Positions 41,660 to 52,400 are shown, numbered from the stretch's first letter. The stretch: DNA of 64,000 nt from Haemaphysalis longicornis (GCA_013339765.2 JABSTR010003165.1:1-64000), one strand, 5' to 3'. Program-made: numbers and translations. The notes: generated by a model from the letters alone, not told the origin.

Positions 41660-41825
41660 AATAGTACGGACACAGACTTCTTAGGCCCTTTTTTGTGAAT
41701 GTTGAGGGGCGATGGCATGTCCATGTAAACTGACTTCTGATCAGCGTTGCCGATTTGGCTTAGCTGGAAGGCCTTCGACCTGCGCAATGGAATAACGTTA
41801 CACTGGAAGGCCATAAGCAACTCCT
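41660..41825 (-). pseudogene. Tigger/pogo transposase, upstream part
   Basis: The minus strand reads LMAFQCNVIPLRRSKAFQL, SQIGNADQKSVYMDMPSPL and KKGPKKSVSVL. The IGNxDQTPVxFDMP box with KGxKxVxVRTTG is diagnostic of Tigger/jerky transposases, and it contains the first catalytic region. The following residues appear at 36838, across the BEL element. Further upstream sequence is replaced by a gypsy element. Confidence 0.75.
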
Positions 41826-41828
41826 AGA

Positions 41829-42995
41829 ATGCTTCGGAAGCTTCTGCCAAACCGAAGTTCACCGCCGCAACAAAAATCCAGCATTGCACATGTAGCGATA
41901 AATTCAGTTCATGCTCGCTTTCGAGGTGAAGCTTGGTATCCCTTTTTCTCTTGCAAGCTCCCCAGCTTTCGCGTGCATAAGCTCCACGCTCACAGCAAGA
42001 TGCGCAGCTCGCTGTTCTCGTACAAACTCCGTCAGCGCGATTTCAAGTTCCGAAAACGTGCTCAACCCTCAAGACGAACAAGATGCAACTGCTCCCGCGA
42101 CATTATTCTTGGAATGGACTCTGACGCAAAACGGTGCAATAATCGATCTGCAGACAAAGTCGATAACTTTTCTCCCGATCACTCCTTGACGCCGGAACTG
42201 AACCTCGAACAACGTGCTCCTGTAAGGCTCGCTTGTGATCATGTGATCATGGTCTACACAGAAGATGCTGCTCCTGATGACGCTGGCGCAGAGAGAGACA
42301 AAAGAGTGCTTCTAGAGCGCCGTGTGTCCGTCGCAAGAGGCATTACACGCATTAAGAAACGCCAATCTCATGTTCTGGTCACTAATTTCAACGAGTACTA
42401 CCAGCATTTAAACAAAGGTGCTGCAATTGCTTTCCTCGAAGAAAAGCAAAAAGCAAGTGACACAATCGCCGTCACCGAATTTCAACGCGCGTCTGAAAAT
42501 ACCTTCAAGCTTCCGCGTCCCTTCGATGGGAATCCGTTGCTACCGCACGAAAAACGGAAATATTTATTGGCTTTGCTGCATCGCTACAGCGATTGTTTTT
42601 CTTTGAACTCAAAATTACGTGAAACAGCTCTAGAGAAGCACCGAATAACCACCGAAGATGGTGCCCGACCTATCCGACAGCCCCCGTACAGGGTGTTTTT
42701 ACCCTACCGGGAAGCAATACGGACACACTGTGAAGACATGCTCACAGATGACATTATACAGCCATCAAAAGGCCGGTGGGCTGCACCGGTTGCCCTCGTG
42801 CAGAAAACAGGATGGCACATTAAGGATATGTGTTGACTACCGACGACTGAACAATATCACGAAAAAGGACCCCCTGCAACGAATCGACGACGCCCTCGAC
42901 CACGCGAAGTATTTCTCATCGATGGATCTAAAGGCAGGCTACTGGCAATTAGAAGTGGAGAAGAGAGACCGAGAGAAGACTGCATTCATAGGAAA
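41829..42995 (+). pseudogene. Gypsy C Pol: protease end and RT start
   Basis: RDIILGMDSDAKRC with NGAIIDLQTKSITF (next frame) matches the (I/V)LGMDFL...GAxIDxxxxxxxF strand of retropepsin. Spacer blocks follow: RRVSVARGI, HVLVTNFNEYYQHLNKG. RT begins KHRITTEDGARPIRQPPYRV and DIIQPSKGRWAAPVALVQK; a frameshift near 42830 leads to CVDYRRLNNITKKD, RIDDALDHAKYFSSMDLKAG (motif A) and REKTAFIG. The frame ends at the inverted BEL piece. Confidence 0.85.
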
Positions 42996-43295
42996 GGCAG
43001 TGTGTTCAACAAGTTGCGACCGGTACAGTTCTGCCTCATTATTTCCGTTGCTTGAAGCGGGCCAGAAACTGACGGCATGCTTGGGGCGGCATTACGGTGG
43101 AACCTCATAACCCACGCAGTAACTCTCAGTAGCCTGGACAGGTGACTATAGCGATCGAGGTAAGGCAGGCCGGCATACTGAAGTACCTGCCCTCGAACAA
43201 CCCCAGCTGGGCACACGTATGCAAGCTCTGGAGGTAGGTCACTCGTTGGCACCAATGGTAAAGTTGTATTAGGCCAGTCCTTTTTCGGGCTGTAC
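42990..43295 (-). mobile_element. Inverted BEL/Pao fragment inside gypsy C RT
   Basis: On the minus strand NTTLPLVPTSDLPPELAYV, then MRFHRNAAPSMPSVSGPLQA, closely match NTTFPLVPTSDLPQELAFV and MRFHHNTAPSMPSVSGPLQA of the BEL element at 39920-40150. It replaces about fifteen gypsy RT residues between KTAFIG and APATFQ. It is about 300 bp with no LTR sequence. Confidence 0.85.
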
Positions 43296-43760
43296 ATGGC
43301 ACCAGCAACTTTTCAGAGTCATAGACACCATGCTAGCTGTCCTGAAGTACCACACCTGTCTTGTATACCTCGACGACGTTGTGGTATTCACCCCAAATTT
43401 GGACGAACACCTCTCAAGATTGGAGTCGGTACTCCAGGCTATTCGTACGTCGGCAATAATGCTGAAGTCGGAAAGTGCCGCTTTATGTACGAGGAACTCA
43501 AATTTTTGGGCCATGTCGTCGACGCCACAGGAGTCCTGCCTGACGCAGAGAAATCTTCACCCATAGCGAATTTCCCAATGAAATGCACTAACGTGGCTAT
43601 CTGGGCGTGTTGTCGCCTTGATGGCATGCCACGCCCGAGTGTTCTCCTTCTGCTTGAGGGCAAGGCACCTGCCAGGGGAAGTCACTGCGGTCTTCGGTGG
43701 TGTTTCCCCATCAGCGGGCAACGGAAGCAAAATCTGCTTAATCCTCAGGGCTGAGTGGAG
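43296..43760 (+). pseudogene. Gypsy C reverse transcriptase, palm end and thumb
   Basis: MAPATFQS marks the return of gypsy RT. One frame over, MLAVLKYHTCLVYLDDVVVF carries the intact YLDD catalytic motif, followed by PNLDEHLSRLESVLQAI. A further shift gives LKFLGHVVDATGVLPDAEK. The sequence 43610-43980 is hard to read and contains stops, but FGVSSFYRRVVAN-like readings near 43945 in another frame suggest the connection region. Two or three frameshifts are needed. Confidence 0.78.
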
Positions 43761-43979
43761 ACGTCGACCACGCATGTACAGGGACCTCTTGACTGCCCAA
43801 GTGCTGTGTTCAGAGCTCGTGTGTGTCAAGTACTCTTATCTGTGTCCGTGTGTAAACCGCGCTGTCTTCTCCGAATTTCCCAAGTCCGAAAGACAAGAAT
43901 GGCGTGAGAAGATTTCTCGGACTGTGCGCATTCTACCGCGCCGTCGTCGCAAATTTCGCACGCACTCCAGAGCCACTAA

Positions 43980-44690
43980 AGCGCTTGGCGAAAGATAGCA
44001 ACCCTTTAGGCTGGGAAACCACCCAAAAAAAAGTATTCGTCGAGCTTCAACAATGACTGCAAAACCCGCCCGTGCTCGCTCATTTCGACACAAACGCCGA
44101 CATGGAGATGCACACACATGCCATTGATGTAGGGTTGGGTGCCGTCCTCGTCCAAAAGCAAAGCGGGTGCGAAAAAGTAATCGCCTTTACCAGCCGTGGT
44201 CTGTCGAAGGAGCAGAAAAACTATTCAGCCTCTGAGAAAGAGTGCCTCGCAAATACGTGGGCCATTTCAAAATTTCGCCCATACGAGTATGGTAGACCGT
44301 TCAAGGTTGTGACAGACTACCACGCGCTGTGTTGGCTCGCCAATTCGAAGAGCCCCTCGGGCCATCTTGGCAATGGAGCTTGCGCGTGCAAGAGTTCGAC
44401 GTTACAATCGCCTATAAATCCGACACGAAACACTCGGACGCAGATTGCCTGTCGCGTGCCTCCGTCGACCTACCACCAAAAGACTCCGATGAAGACAGCG
44501 CGTTCTTCGGAGACGTGACGGAGAGTGACCTAGCCGCCCAGCGGCGTGCCAACCACGACTTAGGCGTCATGGTTCACTTCCTCAAAGGATGCAACGTCGC
44601 ATTGCCGAAAGCGTTCAAAAGCAACTTACCCGCATTCAGCGTGAAAAACTTCGTCCTCGTGAGAAACATTTCAACCCTGGAATGAGAACA
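43980..44690 (+). pseudogene. Gypsy C RNase H and linker
   Basis: PPVLAHFDTNADMEMHTHAI, LGAVLVQKQSG, IAFTSRGLSKEQKNYSASEK and VVTDYHALCWLANSKSPSG outline gypsy RNase H; the catalytic TDAS Asp reads THAI and TDHHALCW reads TDYHALCW. After a frameshift near 44370, LRVQEFDVTIAYKSDTKHSD and ADCLSRASVD follow. The chain continues to FKSNLPAFSVKNFVLVRN. The catalytic Asp loss makes it inactive. Confidence 0.85.
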
Positions 44691-44699
44691 AGTTATCTT

Positions 44700-45214
44700 C
44701 TTTTTATCTTCGCAGACCTTCGTGACGGAGTCCTCCCGTGTGTCACAACTGCGTGCAATACAGCGATCCAGTAAACTATGCAGATAACACCGTTTGAGTT
44801 CATTTACGAGAGAGGGAATACTACGATGCCTATTCGACACCATACTACCACGCATAGAAGACGGGGTGACCTCAACGCAGGCATCCAAGGTTACCTACAG
44901 GTGTGGAGGAGGCCCGAAAGCTCGGTCTAGTTCATACAACGGACCAGCAGCATGATGATGCGGGATGCTACAACCTCCGTCGCCGAAACCCCGAGTACCA
45001 CCCAGGTGATCGTGTGTGGGTTTGGACTCCCGTTCGACTATGTGAACTCATCGAGAAGCTTCTGCGATGGTATTTCGCACCATACCAGGTTCTACGACGT
45101 GCTGGCCAAATCACCTATGAAGTGATCCCCGACATTGATTCCGGCACATCACGGCGCCGCACGCAAACCGGAGTTGCCCACGTAGTTCGTCTCAAACCTT
45201 CTTGGGTAAGATGA
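44700..45214 (+). pseudogene. Gypsy C integrase C-terminal part
   Basis: Near 44735 LPCVTTACNTAIQ and then ITPFEFIYERGNTTMP correspond to LPYVTFAYNTAxQ and TPFxLVYGRxPxxxxD, but the zinc-binding domain and DDE core before them are missing. 44903-45211 is open: CYNLRRRNPEYHPGDRVWVW, LCELIEKLLRWYFAPYQVLR and THVVRLKPS-like AHVVRLKPSW. This is the GPF/Y-type module closing gypsy integrase. A stop follows at 45212. Confidence 0.85.
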
Positions 45215-45294
45215 CAGACTTTTTTGTTGTAGTGGTTTGTTCGCACTGTCATTTCATTTTAGCATTGGGCCGATTCACTCTTAAAGGGGGAGTA

Positions 45295-45760
45295 AGGCCG
45301 CAAACTGTAAAATGGGTTTGTTTGTTCATGTTTTGTTTTTACTGCCCGGCGGCGCCCTGCTGTGTTATCTGTGTCCCAAGCGAAGCGCGTGTTCCATTCT
45401 TTGAATTTATGCCACACGGTTTGTCTTATTCTGATAAGGAGAGCGTTCTGGGTGTAAATCAATGCTTCAAGAAACACTCGTGGTGAAAATTCAAATACTG
45501 CAGAGAAGACGCCGCGATATTCAATTCACCGACACTCGCCTGCGCATGGCACTGTGATGACTGCTGCTTCGCGGCTTGTGTATTCTTTGACCTCTTTTTT
45601 CTTCACCACAGCTAGGGTAGTAACTACCCTAAGTAACTATCCGGGTATACGTAGGGTAGTGGTTTTGTAGCTGCACGCAACCTTCGGGGCCTGCTCGCCT
45701 CTCTTTATTAAAGTTGTGAACGGTTGAAGTGCTGATACACCGAAAGAACAAAAGACTAAC
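45295..45760 (+). repeat. Probable 3' LTR of gypsy C
   Basis: Starts after the polypurine tract at about 45283-45294. It has an ATTAAA polyadenylation-like signal near 45707 and a run AGGGTAGTAACTACCCTAAG (local inverted repeat) near 45612. No second copy is in the window, so the right edge is a guess. Confidence 0.45.
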
Positions 45761-46738
45761 ATGGCACTCGCCCACTTCCCACACTTACCACACCTGGGGA
45801 GTTTCTTGCTTGCTTGAGAGCAAACTCAGCCAGGAACCCAATGAAGGAACTGGAGGTAAATGATTTCACCATTCTCTTTAGTCTTAATATTGGCTCCTGT
45901 ATTAAAAAGGCAGCTTTTCCACATTTTACGCCATGCCTAGAAAGGAAGCAAACTTTATTTTCCTAAGCACTCTTAATCCAGGGCACCGTGTGGGAAAACT
46001 GTGGCCATAGCTTCCTCCACTCTGGACCTTTACAAGGCGCCAGTCCGTCCTCCTCCAACAGATAGAGACGAACACATAACCCTCCCAGTATCTCAGACAT
46101 CGCTTTTAAAAATTACCTCACACCCCTACTTGCTCGTTCTGCGGAGGTTACCCAAACATATTGCATACAATGTGGGCCTGTAATCGACATTCACAGTTGA
46201 CCCGCATCCCGAATCCAACTCTAGCATCCTGGGAGGTACGTCTGGCAGACCCCCGCGCTGCAACACAACTCCCATCATACCTAGGGAAGAAGTTTTATTT
46301 TCTGTGGAAAATTTTTATCCACATCGCTTGTTAAAACTCAATTTTGGTCTATTTTTGCTCACAGTGCTGTTCAGCATGCTTGAGCATTTCGCACAAGTCT
46401 CTTGACGTTGGCAGCTGTTCATATTTTGCCCATACCTTGCACATTTGAAACAAAATCACGGGTTTAGGATGTACTGTGTGAGCTGACAATGAAGAAAGGC
46501 TGCTTTGACTTAATCTGGGAACGTATTACGACCAAAAGTCAAGATGATACGTTTAGTTTTCATTTCATTCCCATTCCGTCCTAATGTGATGCGTCTTATG
46601 ACTGTCACGCATTGCTCTCCCGAGCCTTCAAGAATATCTGCGTCAGTTTTATTTATCAGTTCAGTTTCTGAGATGACACCTTGGCAGTTCTTACTGGTTT
46701 GGTGAGGTGTTACAGTGATTTGTAGCTCACCTGTAGAT
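45761..46738. other. No gene recognised
   Basis: Non-repetitive, moderately AT-rich DNA. Short open frames lack motifs on both strands. Confidence 0.5.
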
Positions 46739-47075
46739 CGGCAGTGGCGGTGGCATGGTGCGGTTGGGCTAAAGACTGTTTCTGTAGTCTATTTCAGTTC
46801 CTGACTTCTCGCCTGGTGTTCCAAAAGCCCGAATAGATTTTTGCGGCCTATGCCTGTAACCGGTCAGCGTGCGTACAGCCTATCTCCGAGGTTCGCAAGC
46901 CGATATCGACGCAATTCTACAACCAGGCCCCTGCTGCTCGTACCGCTACGCTACTGTTTTGTGCAAGTTATCTTGCTGTCATCACCACGCCCACTTCTGT
47001 TCATATCGGCAGCGGTGGTGGCATGGTGTGGTCGGGCTAAAGACTGTTTTTGTCGCCTATTGTAGGTTGGTGTTT
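46739..47075 (+). repeat. Two-copy tandem 5' unit of CR1-like LINE, 268-bp period
   Basis: CGGCAGTGGCGGTGGCATGG at 46739 and CGGCAGCGGTGGTGGCATGG at 47007 begin copies that both continue GGGCTAAAGACTGTTT. The arrangement directly upstream of ORF1 fits a repeated 5' leader. Confidence 0.75.
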
Positions 47076-47230
47076 CCTTCCTTTCATTTGACCTTTCGTT
47101 TATGTTCTGCTCCCGCCGCTGCCGAGCGTGCAACACTGTGTGTTTTGCTGTGTATCGTATCCCTTGTATTTCTCAACGAGCGACAAAGTGTGCATCATGT
47201 TAAAAAAAGTTCTGAGCTCAAGGTCGCATT

Positions 47231-48275
47231 ATGCATTGCTCACATTGTGACTCTTTACTTCACCTGGGAAAATGTTCAGGGGTGACTGAAGCGGCGGCCA
47301 AAAACAAAGCTGAAACTTTCTTTGGGTCATGGCAGTGCCCATCACGCTATGCAAATCGACTTAGGAGTGTGGGCAACCGCAAGGATAAGCAACCTTCAGA
47401 TATCCATCAAATCGTGTCCGCGATAAATGCCAAACTAGATAAATTATATAACCTTACAGAAAACGTTGATGGAATTGAGAAAGCTATTGTAGAGCGCATA
47501 CCACGGAGGCGTTGAAACAGAGGCGACCAGACCACGTAGCAAGACCGGTTTATTCCGAACGCCGTGGGATCTCTAACTACTGATGCCAGGGGCGCGCGAG
47601 CCCTCCGGCGGGTGAGCGCGCTCGTGGGCCTGCGTCACGCTGCTGCCGTTGGCACTGTGGCTTGCCACTACACTATCTCGTTAATGTCAGACAAATATGA
47701 TGAAGTGCTGCAGGCAGGCGCCAGGCACAATGCAGAACTGAAGGAACTCCGCAGGCGAATTGACGCTGTGGAAGCCCGTGAGGGTAGTGCTGAGGTCCAG
47801 AAGCTCAAACTTGGGGTGAATGACCTGGAATGGCGAAGCAGGCGCCACAACTTGGTCATACATAGTATACAGTTTTCAGAAAATGAGTACCTGCTTTCCA
47901 AAATCAACGCAGTTGGACGAATGGTGAAACTTCCCAACGTCAGCATGAATGATTTAGAGGTTTTACATAGGCTACCTTCGAAACCACAAAAATCCCGGGG
48001 ATACTCATTCGTTTCGCTCAGCTGTAGCAGAAAGAAAACTGGCTCCAAGAATGCAAAAAGTTGAGAAACTTCCAATACAATGTGTCGGTCACAGAGAACC
48101 TTACTGAACGAAATAGGCTTCTGCTATTCACTGCCAAGAAATAGGCGGAAGAAAATGGGTTTGAATACGCCTGGCACAGCAACGGAAAAGTACTTGTGCG
48201 AAGGGCTAGTAAGGAAACCATGCATGTCATCCGTGGGGAAAGTGACCTGGCTAAGCTTGTCTCGTAAATTCGTTT
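47231..48275 (+). pseudogene. CR1-like LINE ORF1 with PHD-like zinc finger and coiled coil, interrupted
   Basis: It begins MHCSHCDSLLHLGKCSGV and then FGSWQCPSRYANR, a degenerate PHD-like Cys pattern known from CR1 ORF1 proteins. The coiled coil includes SDIHQIVSAINAKLDKLYNL. A solo LTR with a CTAT duplication (47484-47676) splits it; the frame resumes with SLMSDKYDEVLQAGA and continues to DLEWRSRRHNLVIHSI and VLHRLPSKPQKSRGYSFV. A frameshift near 48020 then gives VSVTENLTERNRLLLFTAKK and GFEYAWHSNGKVLVRRAS, the usual C-terminal block. ORF1 binds LINE RNA. A stop lies at about 48150. Confidence 0.83.
47488..47672 (-). mobile_element. Solo gypsy LTR, 185 bp, with 4-bp target duplication
   Basis: Termini TGTAG and CTACA, flanked by CTAT on both sides (47484-47487 and 47673-47676). 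It matches the 3' LTR of gypsy A, and AATAAA is on the minus strand, so it lies in minus orientation. No internal region remains, as expected after LTR-LTR recombination. It interrupts LINE ORF1 cleanly. Confidence 0.9.
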
Positions 48276-48422
48276 TAATGTAGAAATCAACCCAAAACCG
48301 ATACGAATGGGTACTCTAAACCGAGTGATTTGAATGAGTTCGCTACAAAAAACTGAGCCCTATAAGTTTTGCATAATGATATCCAATCTACTTGAGGCAA
48401 AGGAGCAGTTTTTGATGAGTTT

Positions 48423-48925
48423 ATGAATGAATTTCGTTTCAATTACACAGCAAATATGATCACCGAGACCTGGCTTCAAGATCATGAATGTTTTGTTGTC
48501 AACAAGTACCAATCTTTTTACCTGAATCGAGCCGATCGACGAGGAGGAGGAGTCGGTTTATTATTAATCGAATGTATGCCCTGTGAAAGCGAAAATCAAG
48601 CATTTACGGTAACAGCCAACTATGAAATCCTTTCTGTGCGCACTGGAACTGCCCTATTTGCTGTGCTTTATCGCCCTCCTGATGGAATCCTGATGGAAGG
48701 AATTTTTAGCCTATCTGGAGGCCGTTTTTGAATTCGCTGATTCTTGGGGTTATACTGTTTTTATGGGAGGTGATTTCAACATTACATGGGTGAAAACTCT
48801 TCTCGACGCTCGCACATGCTGACGCTATTAGAATCTCATTTTCCGCAAAATGTATACAACCTACCTACGGGTGTGACTCCCACGTAAGCAACAATACTTG
48901 ACCTGTTATTGTGAGTAACGGAACT
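48423..48925 (+). pseudogene. CR1-like LINE endonuclease, broken
   Basis: MITETWLQDHECFVVN carries the catalytic Glu motif (TETWL). DRRGGGVGLLL and FAVLYRPPDG follow, and after a frameshift near 48710 YTVFMGGDFNINMG-like sequence (DFN motif) appears, then NLPTGVT. The final SDHxP motif is not visible. Upstream of 48423 the frame is broken, so the start is unknown. Confidence 0.78.
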
Positions 48926-49425
48926 CTACTTTCCTTAGCAGGGGTTATTGATAGTTCCCTCGTTACCACCTCCCTGTTTTTGCTATTTGCCGCAACGCTG
49001 CCCAGAGCACTAATCGTAAAACACTTACACAAAATAAAATTCAACAAATAAATAGCTATACTCTTGAAACACTCAGGAAAGCTATATTCAGGTGTGACTG
49101 GAAGTCGGTGCGCAACAATACAGATGCTGAAAATGCATTTCATTTCTTCTAAAAACGTTCCTGGTAATATACAAAAACTGCTTCCCATACAAGACATTCA
49201 CAATACCTAACCGAGCTCGTAAGCCTTGGGTCACCTCTTATATTCTTGAAATGATTTTTGAGAAGAACAAACTGTACCGGGTATTCCTTGGGAGTCGTAA
49301 CACAGCTGATTTCAAGACTTTTAAACGACACCGTAACAAAAAAATGCTATGCTAAAGAAAGCTAAAACAACTACTACATAAACCTGTTCAATGGCATCAC
49401 AGATCAAAAAAATGTTTGGAATAGA

Positions 49426-51169
49426 GTGAGCACACTACTCTGCAACAAACATTCCCGTGTACGAAACAGTCTGGTAATCGATAACAAAAAAATCACTGGA
49501 AAACAACTAGCTGACAAAATCAACGATTACTTTGTTTCGCTTGTTGATAGTGAACATGACCCCACTGCTCTCGACTACATAGATAACCATGTGTCCTATT
49601 CCCTTTTCGTAACTTCGTGTGATAAAATGGAGGTTCCGTCAGCTTTTGACCGCATGAAAATCAGTAAATGCGAAGACGCATTCGGTATCAAAATACAACC
49701 AGTTTTTTACGTGATAGACATTATTTTCCCTATTTTAACTTACATTTACAACTTAGCTCTAGAATCCGGTGTATTTCCTGTCGAAATGAAGAAGTCCAGA
49801 GTAGTTGTTCTGCACAAAGAAGGTCCTAAGGACGTCCTTAATAATTATAAGCCAATATCTTTTTTGCCGGTATTTTCCAAGGGCTTGAAGCGTATTATTT
49901 TTGCACGGCTATACGATTTCCCTAAAAAATACAATGTTTTAACAACTAAACAGTTTGGATTCAGGCAACATTCTTCTACCGAACTAGCACTGGTACGACA
50001 GAAAGAACTCATACTTAATAGCATCGAGAACAAATTGATCACATTAGGGATATTTGTAGACTTTTCTAAAGCATTTGACAGAATGAATCATCGCACTCTT
50101 ATTTGAAAACTTTTTAAAACACTCTTATTTTATGGAATAAGAAATAATATGCCTAATTTAATTTCTAATTATCTCAGTAATCGCGTGCAGTGTGTCACAA
50201 TTGAGAGTTTTCAATCTGCCTTCAAATCTGTTAAACATGAGGTTCCTTAGGGACGTTTGTTAGGTCCTTTACTCTTTAACATTTATATTAAACTATTTAA
50301 CATTTATATAACGATATCATACGAATAGATAAAGAAGTTGAATACGTAAAGTACGCGAATGATACAAGCTTATTTTGAACTGGAGAGGACGTAAATAGCT
50401 TAGTGGGAAAAGCCAAGTTAGTCCTAGCTAAACTGCACACATGGTCTATCAAAAATGCTCTTTTGGTCAACTCTGCCAAAACAAAAGCCATATTCTTTAG
50501 AGCCAAAAACACCACTTACGACCAAAGAAGTACCCTCTCACTGGGGACTCATGAAATACAAATAACCAATGTAGTTAAATCTCTGTGCATTTACTTTAGT
50601 GAGTTTATGCTGTGGGATGCTCATTTCGAGCACCTGCAGACTCGCACAGTCGGAATACTTAGGAAGTTGCGACACATGCAGCCGGTTAAAACAAAACTTC
50701 TTTTGTGCTTTGCATTATTTGTGTCAAATATAAGATACTGCAATTTAATCTGGGGTAGCTGCACTGCAGCCAATATTAGTAAACTTTCGGTGTTACAGAA
50801 TGGGGCATTGAAAGCAACAGCAAACAGTTTATCTTTATCAAAACCAACAGTTTATCTTCTTCCTACAACTTGTACTCAAAATATACCATAACTAAACTTA
50901 CTTCTTGCTATGATTTTCGCATTCTTCAACTGTATAAATCATTATCCGAACGTCGAGCGCCTTTTCTTGAGGAAACATTTATTTTACTAAAGAACACGCA
51001 CTCCCATCAAACACGTCACCATGAACGCTGGTACGGGCCTCGCCAACGGTCTAATTATGAATTTCAAGCGCTAAATTATGCTCTGCCTACTCTGCTTAAC
51101 CGATTTCGTCTCCCCAATTCTTGTGATCGTTTGCCGTCTTACCAACAAATAAAAACGTTCTCTTTATAA
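49426..51169 (+). pseudogene. CR1-like LINE reverse transcriptase and thumb, broken
   Basis: 49426-50106 contains VFPVEMKKSRVVVLHKEG, NNYKPISFLPVFSK, KQFGFRQHSSTELAL and GIFVDFSKAFDRMNH (motif A). A TGA follows, then HEVP with TAG in place of Gln (GVPQGxxLGPLLF becomes VP-stop-GRLLGPLLF). Motif C at about 50368 reads YANDTSLF, again with Asn for the first Asp of YADD. 50403-50891 and 50870-51169 hold the thumb and C-terminus (LHTWSIKNALLVNSAKTKA, SNIRYCNLIWGSC, RSNYEFQALNYALPTLLN). Frameshifts near 50300 and 50880. Confidence 0.87.
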
Positions 51170-51540
51170 GATGCTTTCAGTGTATGTATTACTTTGGTTG
51201 CCTATCGTTTAGTCGTTCACATGTCTTCTTGTTAACCCTGCCTCTGCCATTCTCTTTGCATTGTCTTTGATACTACTTGTGTTGGATATATTTCTGTTCA
51301 ATTCTTATGTAAGAATGTTTTAATGGTCCATGGGCTATGTATAATTATTCAACTGTATTTGATTACAACAAAAACTGCATTGCTGTTTTGTTTCTTGCTA
51401 CCTGCTGTTCGCTACCCTTGTTGCCGATGTACCTCAGGGGAAGCGAGCGTTGTCAAGCAGCTAAACTTCGGCTTTTTTTTTCCTCCTCCTCAACCATGTA
51501 ATTTACATGTCTCAAATATACTTGAAACTTGAAAGTTGAT

Positions 51541-52139
51541 ACCTATGTCTCTTTGCTTGAGAACTTTAGTAGACTGTTTCTCACATCCAACTTTAATGAG
51601 TACGTAACCACATGCAACTTTCTTTCCGTCTTGGTTTTTTGCGACCACACTTTCAATAAACTTGGCGATTAGGAAAACAAACTTTGAAGTAAGGTTGCTT
51701 TGCCGACCATCTGCATGACTAAGAAACGTAGAAAGTTGTCCGGGTTTGTGAAGTCAAGGTTCGATCGGAGTTTGAAAATTGCTTTGGTGCTGCCCTTTTC
51801 GGGACCACATGATTTGAAAGGGAATCTTTGAAAAATACCTCCAAGATAGTATGAACGAGGGTACGGGGATCAGGTACACTAAGGTTACCCTCATGCTCGG
51901 CAAGGTCCTGGAGCACCCGGCCTGATAAACAGACGGAGCGCGTCCGCCGCAGCTTGACCGAAACTCTTACGGCCACCGTTCGCGGCTTGGAACCCTTTAC
52001 CTTTAAACTTCTCGCGACGTTAGGTAAGTAACATTTTAAGTATGGGAGCTCGGGTACGTGGTGTGGCTACTCACCTTCACCATGATTACTTAAGGTGCAA
52101 CGTGCGCGGGGAAAATATTTTTGGTCCCACGTACAAATC
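51541..52139. other. No gene recognised
   Basis: No coding motif. A minus-strand frame at 51976-51719 (MAVRVSVKLRRTRSV) has no family features. Confidence 0.5.
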
Positions 52140-52400
52140 TACGAACGCTTCAAAAGCATTGAATATTTCATTGAAAAAAGGGTAGATGCCCGAAAAAACC
52201 CCAAAAAACCACAACCCGAAAAAACCACAACGTATTAGAACTAAAAGAGGAATTAAGACTTTTGTTCTGCGGACGAATATTTATTCCTCTTTTCGTTCCA
52301 CGGTTTTAAAAGGTTGTGTTTGTTTTGGGTTTAGCACGCTGCATCGATCTTTTTCAATGAAATATTCAATCTTTTTTACGCGTTTCCGTATTGCTCTACT
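52140..52400. repeat. Fold-back element with long imperfect inverted repeats
   Basis: ATTGAATATTTCATTGAAAA at about 52160 is inverted at about 52352-52373 (TTTTCAATGAAATATTCAAT). The pairing extends outward imperfectly (AACGCTTCAAAAGC with CTTTTTTACGCGTTT) and inward through A-rich and T-rich halves. Length and structure suit a MITE. The inner left arm is a CCCGAAAAAACC-type short repeat. Confidence 0.6.

Larger units (their letters stand above)
35658..41825 (-). mobile_element. Tigger/pogo DNA transposon remnant interrupted by BEL and another repeat
   Basis: The transposase is readable in three blocks on the minus strand: 41820 to about 41660, 36838-36596 and 36199-35658. The breaks are filled by a BEL/Pao element (36839-41655) and by a GC-rich repeat (about 36200-36595). 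The N-terminal DNA-binding region is lacking; a gypsy element adjoins at about 41826. Confidence 0.75.
41826..45294 (+). mobile_element. Ty3/gypsy element C (plus strand), broken
   Basis: Protease end, RT, RNase H and integrase C-terminus occur in order, with an inverted BEL fragment inside RT (42990-43295) and most of the integrase core missing (about 44690-44900). A purine-rich AAAGGGGGAG at about 45283 marks the 3' LTR edge. Gag and 5' LTR are absent. Confidence 0.82.
46739..51540 (+). mobile_element. CR1-like LINE (plus strand), near full length, degenerate
   Basis: Order: tandem 5' units (46739-47070), ORF1 with PHD-like finger and coiled coil (47231-48270, interrupted by a solo LTR), endonuclease (48423 to about 48920), RT and thumb (49426-51169), then a 3' region ending CTTGAAACTTGAAAG at about 51520-51537. 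Many stops and frameshifts. Confidence 0.85.
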
